Assembly (NCBI GenBank): GCA_905233515.1
Contig: CAJOEQ010000065.1
Span: 1-5,827 of the forward strand
Length of the DNA: 5,827 nucleotides
From: an uncultured Synergistales bacterium
GTDB taxonomy: Bacteria; Synergistota; Synergistia; Synergistales; Aminobacteriaceae
Direction: 5' to 3'
The notes below the pieces were generated by a model that saw nothing but the letters and a program-made list of their open reading frames with translations, did no database searches and was not told the origin of the DNA. Every line of letters begins with the position of its first letter. Position 1 is the first letter of the stretch. Shown here in pieces: positions 5,667-5,827 of the stretch. The translations under genes were made by a program, and so were the position numbers.

Positions 5667-5827
5667 TTACTCCTTTCTCGTGTCAATACCGCGTAAAATA
5701 TCACTGGGCTTTCTGCGTTCGGGCTTGAGCCTGTTATTAATCATTCCTGTAAATGAATTAAGAATTCCTGCGAGAATAAAATAAATCACAGCTACAGCAA
5801 TCAACGGGAAGAAGGCTTCATAAGTTC
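5667..5827 (-). CDS. Polar amino-acid ABC transporter permease, C-terminal fragment (cut by window edge)
   Basis: Reading the minus strand from 5825 gives 52 open codons ending in TAA at 5667-5669; the start lies beyond the right edge. The fragment begins TYEAFFPLIAVAVIYF, a last membrane helix preceded by the Tyr-Glu-Ala-Phe type motif often seen near the end of HisM/GlnP-type inner-membrane permeases. A basic cytoplasmic tail of about 25 residues follows (NNRLKPERRKP and on). The next gene is a GlnQ-like ATPase starting 6 nt after the stop, the usual permease-ATPase pairing for uptake of glutamine, other polar amino acids or cystine. The substrate cannot be read from this fragment. The final Lys-Glu codons and stop (AAG GAG TAA) also supply the ribosome binding site of the ATPase. 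The family call rests on a short C-terminal piece plus strong context. Confidence 0.8.
   Translation of the reverse strand, partial: TYEAFFPLIAVAVIYFILAGILNSFTGMINNRLKPERRKPSDILRGIDTRKE
5670..5674 (-). promoter_or_regulatory. Ribosome binding site of the ABC ATPase
   Basis: AGGAG on the minus strand ends 9 nt before the ATG at 5660. It overlaps the last codons of the upstream permease, which supports this start and suggests translational coupling. Confidence 0.75.

Noticed and set aside
1..5827. CRISPR arrays, tRNA/rRNA genes, insertion sequences or phage genes
   Set aside because: No regularly spaced repeats, tRNA-like folds, transposase or integrase reading frames were seen; nearly all sequence is accounted for by seven minus-strand genes.

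Overview
All well-supported genes in this window lie on the minus strand, so transcription runs from right to left. The set (polar amino-acid ABC transporter, BMP-type periplasmic binding protein, dipeptide/oligopeptide permeases, exported acetolactate decarboxylase) suggests an amino-acid- or peptide-fermenting anaerobe. The binding protein has a Sec signal with an Ala-Leu-Ala cleavage site and no lipobox cysteine, which points to a diderm cell with a periplasm. My best guess is an uncultured gut or rumen member of Synergistota (Synergistaceae). This is inferred from style and gene content; no marker gene is present.

Right block (5827 to about 3441). It holds the last 52 codons of a glutamine/polar-amino-acid-type permease, a GlnQ-like ABC ATPase, and a BMP-family binding protein, and ends at a clear intrinsic terminator at 3441-3471. 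The ATPase is 360 residues long, against roughly 240 for the family. Its extra ~120 C-terminal residues resemble a degenerate GHKL/HATPase_c (RsbW-like) domain. This apparent fusion is the most unusual thing in the window.

Left block (3430 to 118). A perfect extended -10 element (TGC-TATAAT) lies just after the terminator and starts a second, tightly packed unit: acetolactate decarboxylase, an Sfp-type 4'-phosphopantetheinyl transferase with a TTG start, then the OppB- and OppC-type permeases. Gaps are 3, 0 and 14 nt, and each ribosome binding site lies wholly or partly inside the end of the preceding gene, so translation is probably coupled. The operon mixes overflow metabolism (acetolactate to acetoin), carrier-protein activation and peptide import. 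No obvious pathway joins them. The peptide-binding protein and ATPases for OppBC are not in the window.

Left edge (1 to 117). No gene is supported here. It contains an interrupted inverted repeat whose minus strand carries a G-rich insert (GGG-T-GGG-C-GGG-TA-GG) beside an inner hairpin. It has no T-tract, so it does not look like a normal terminator.
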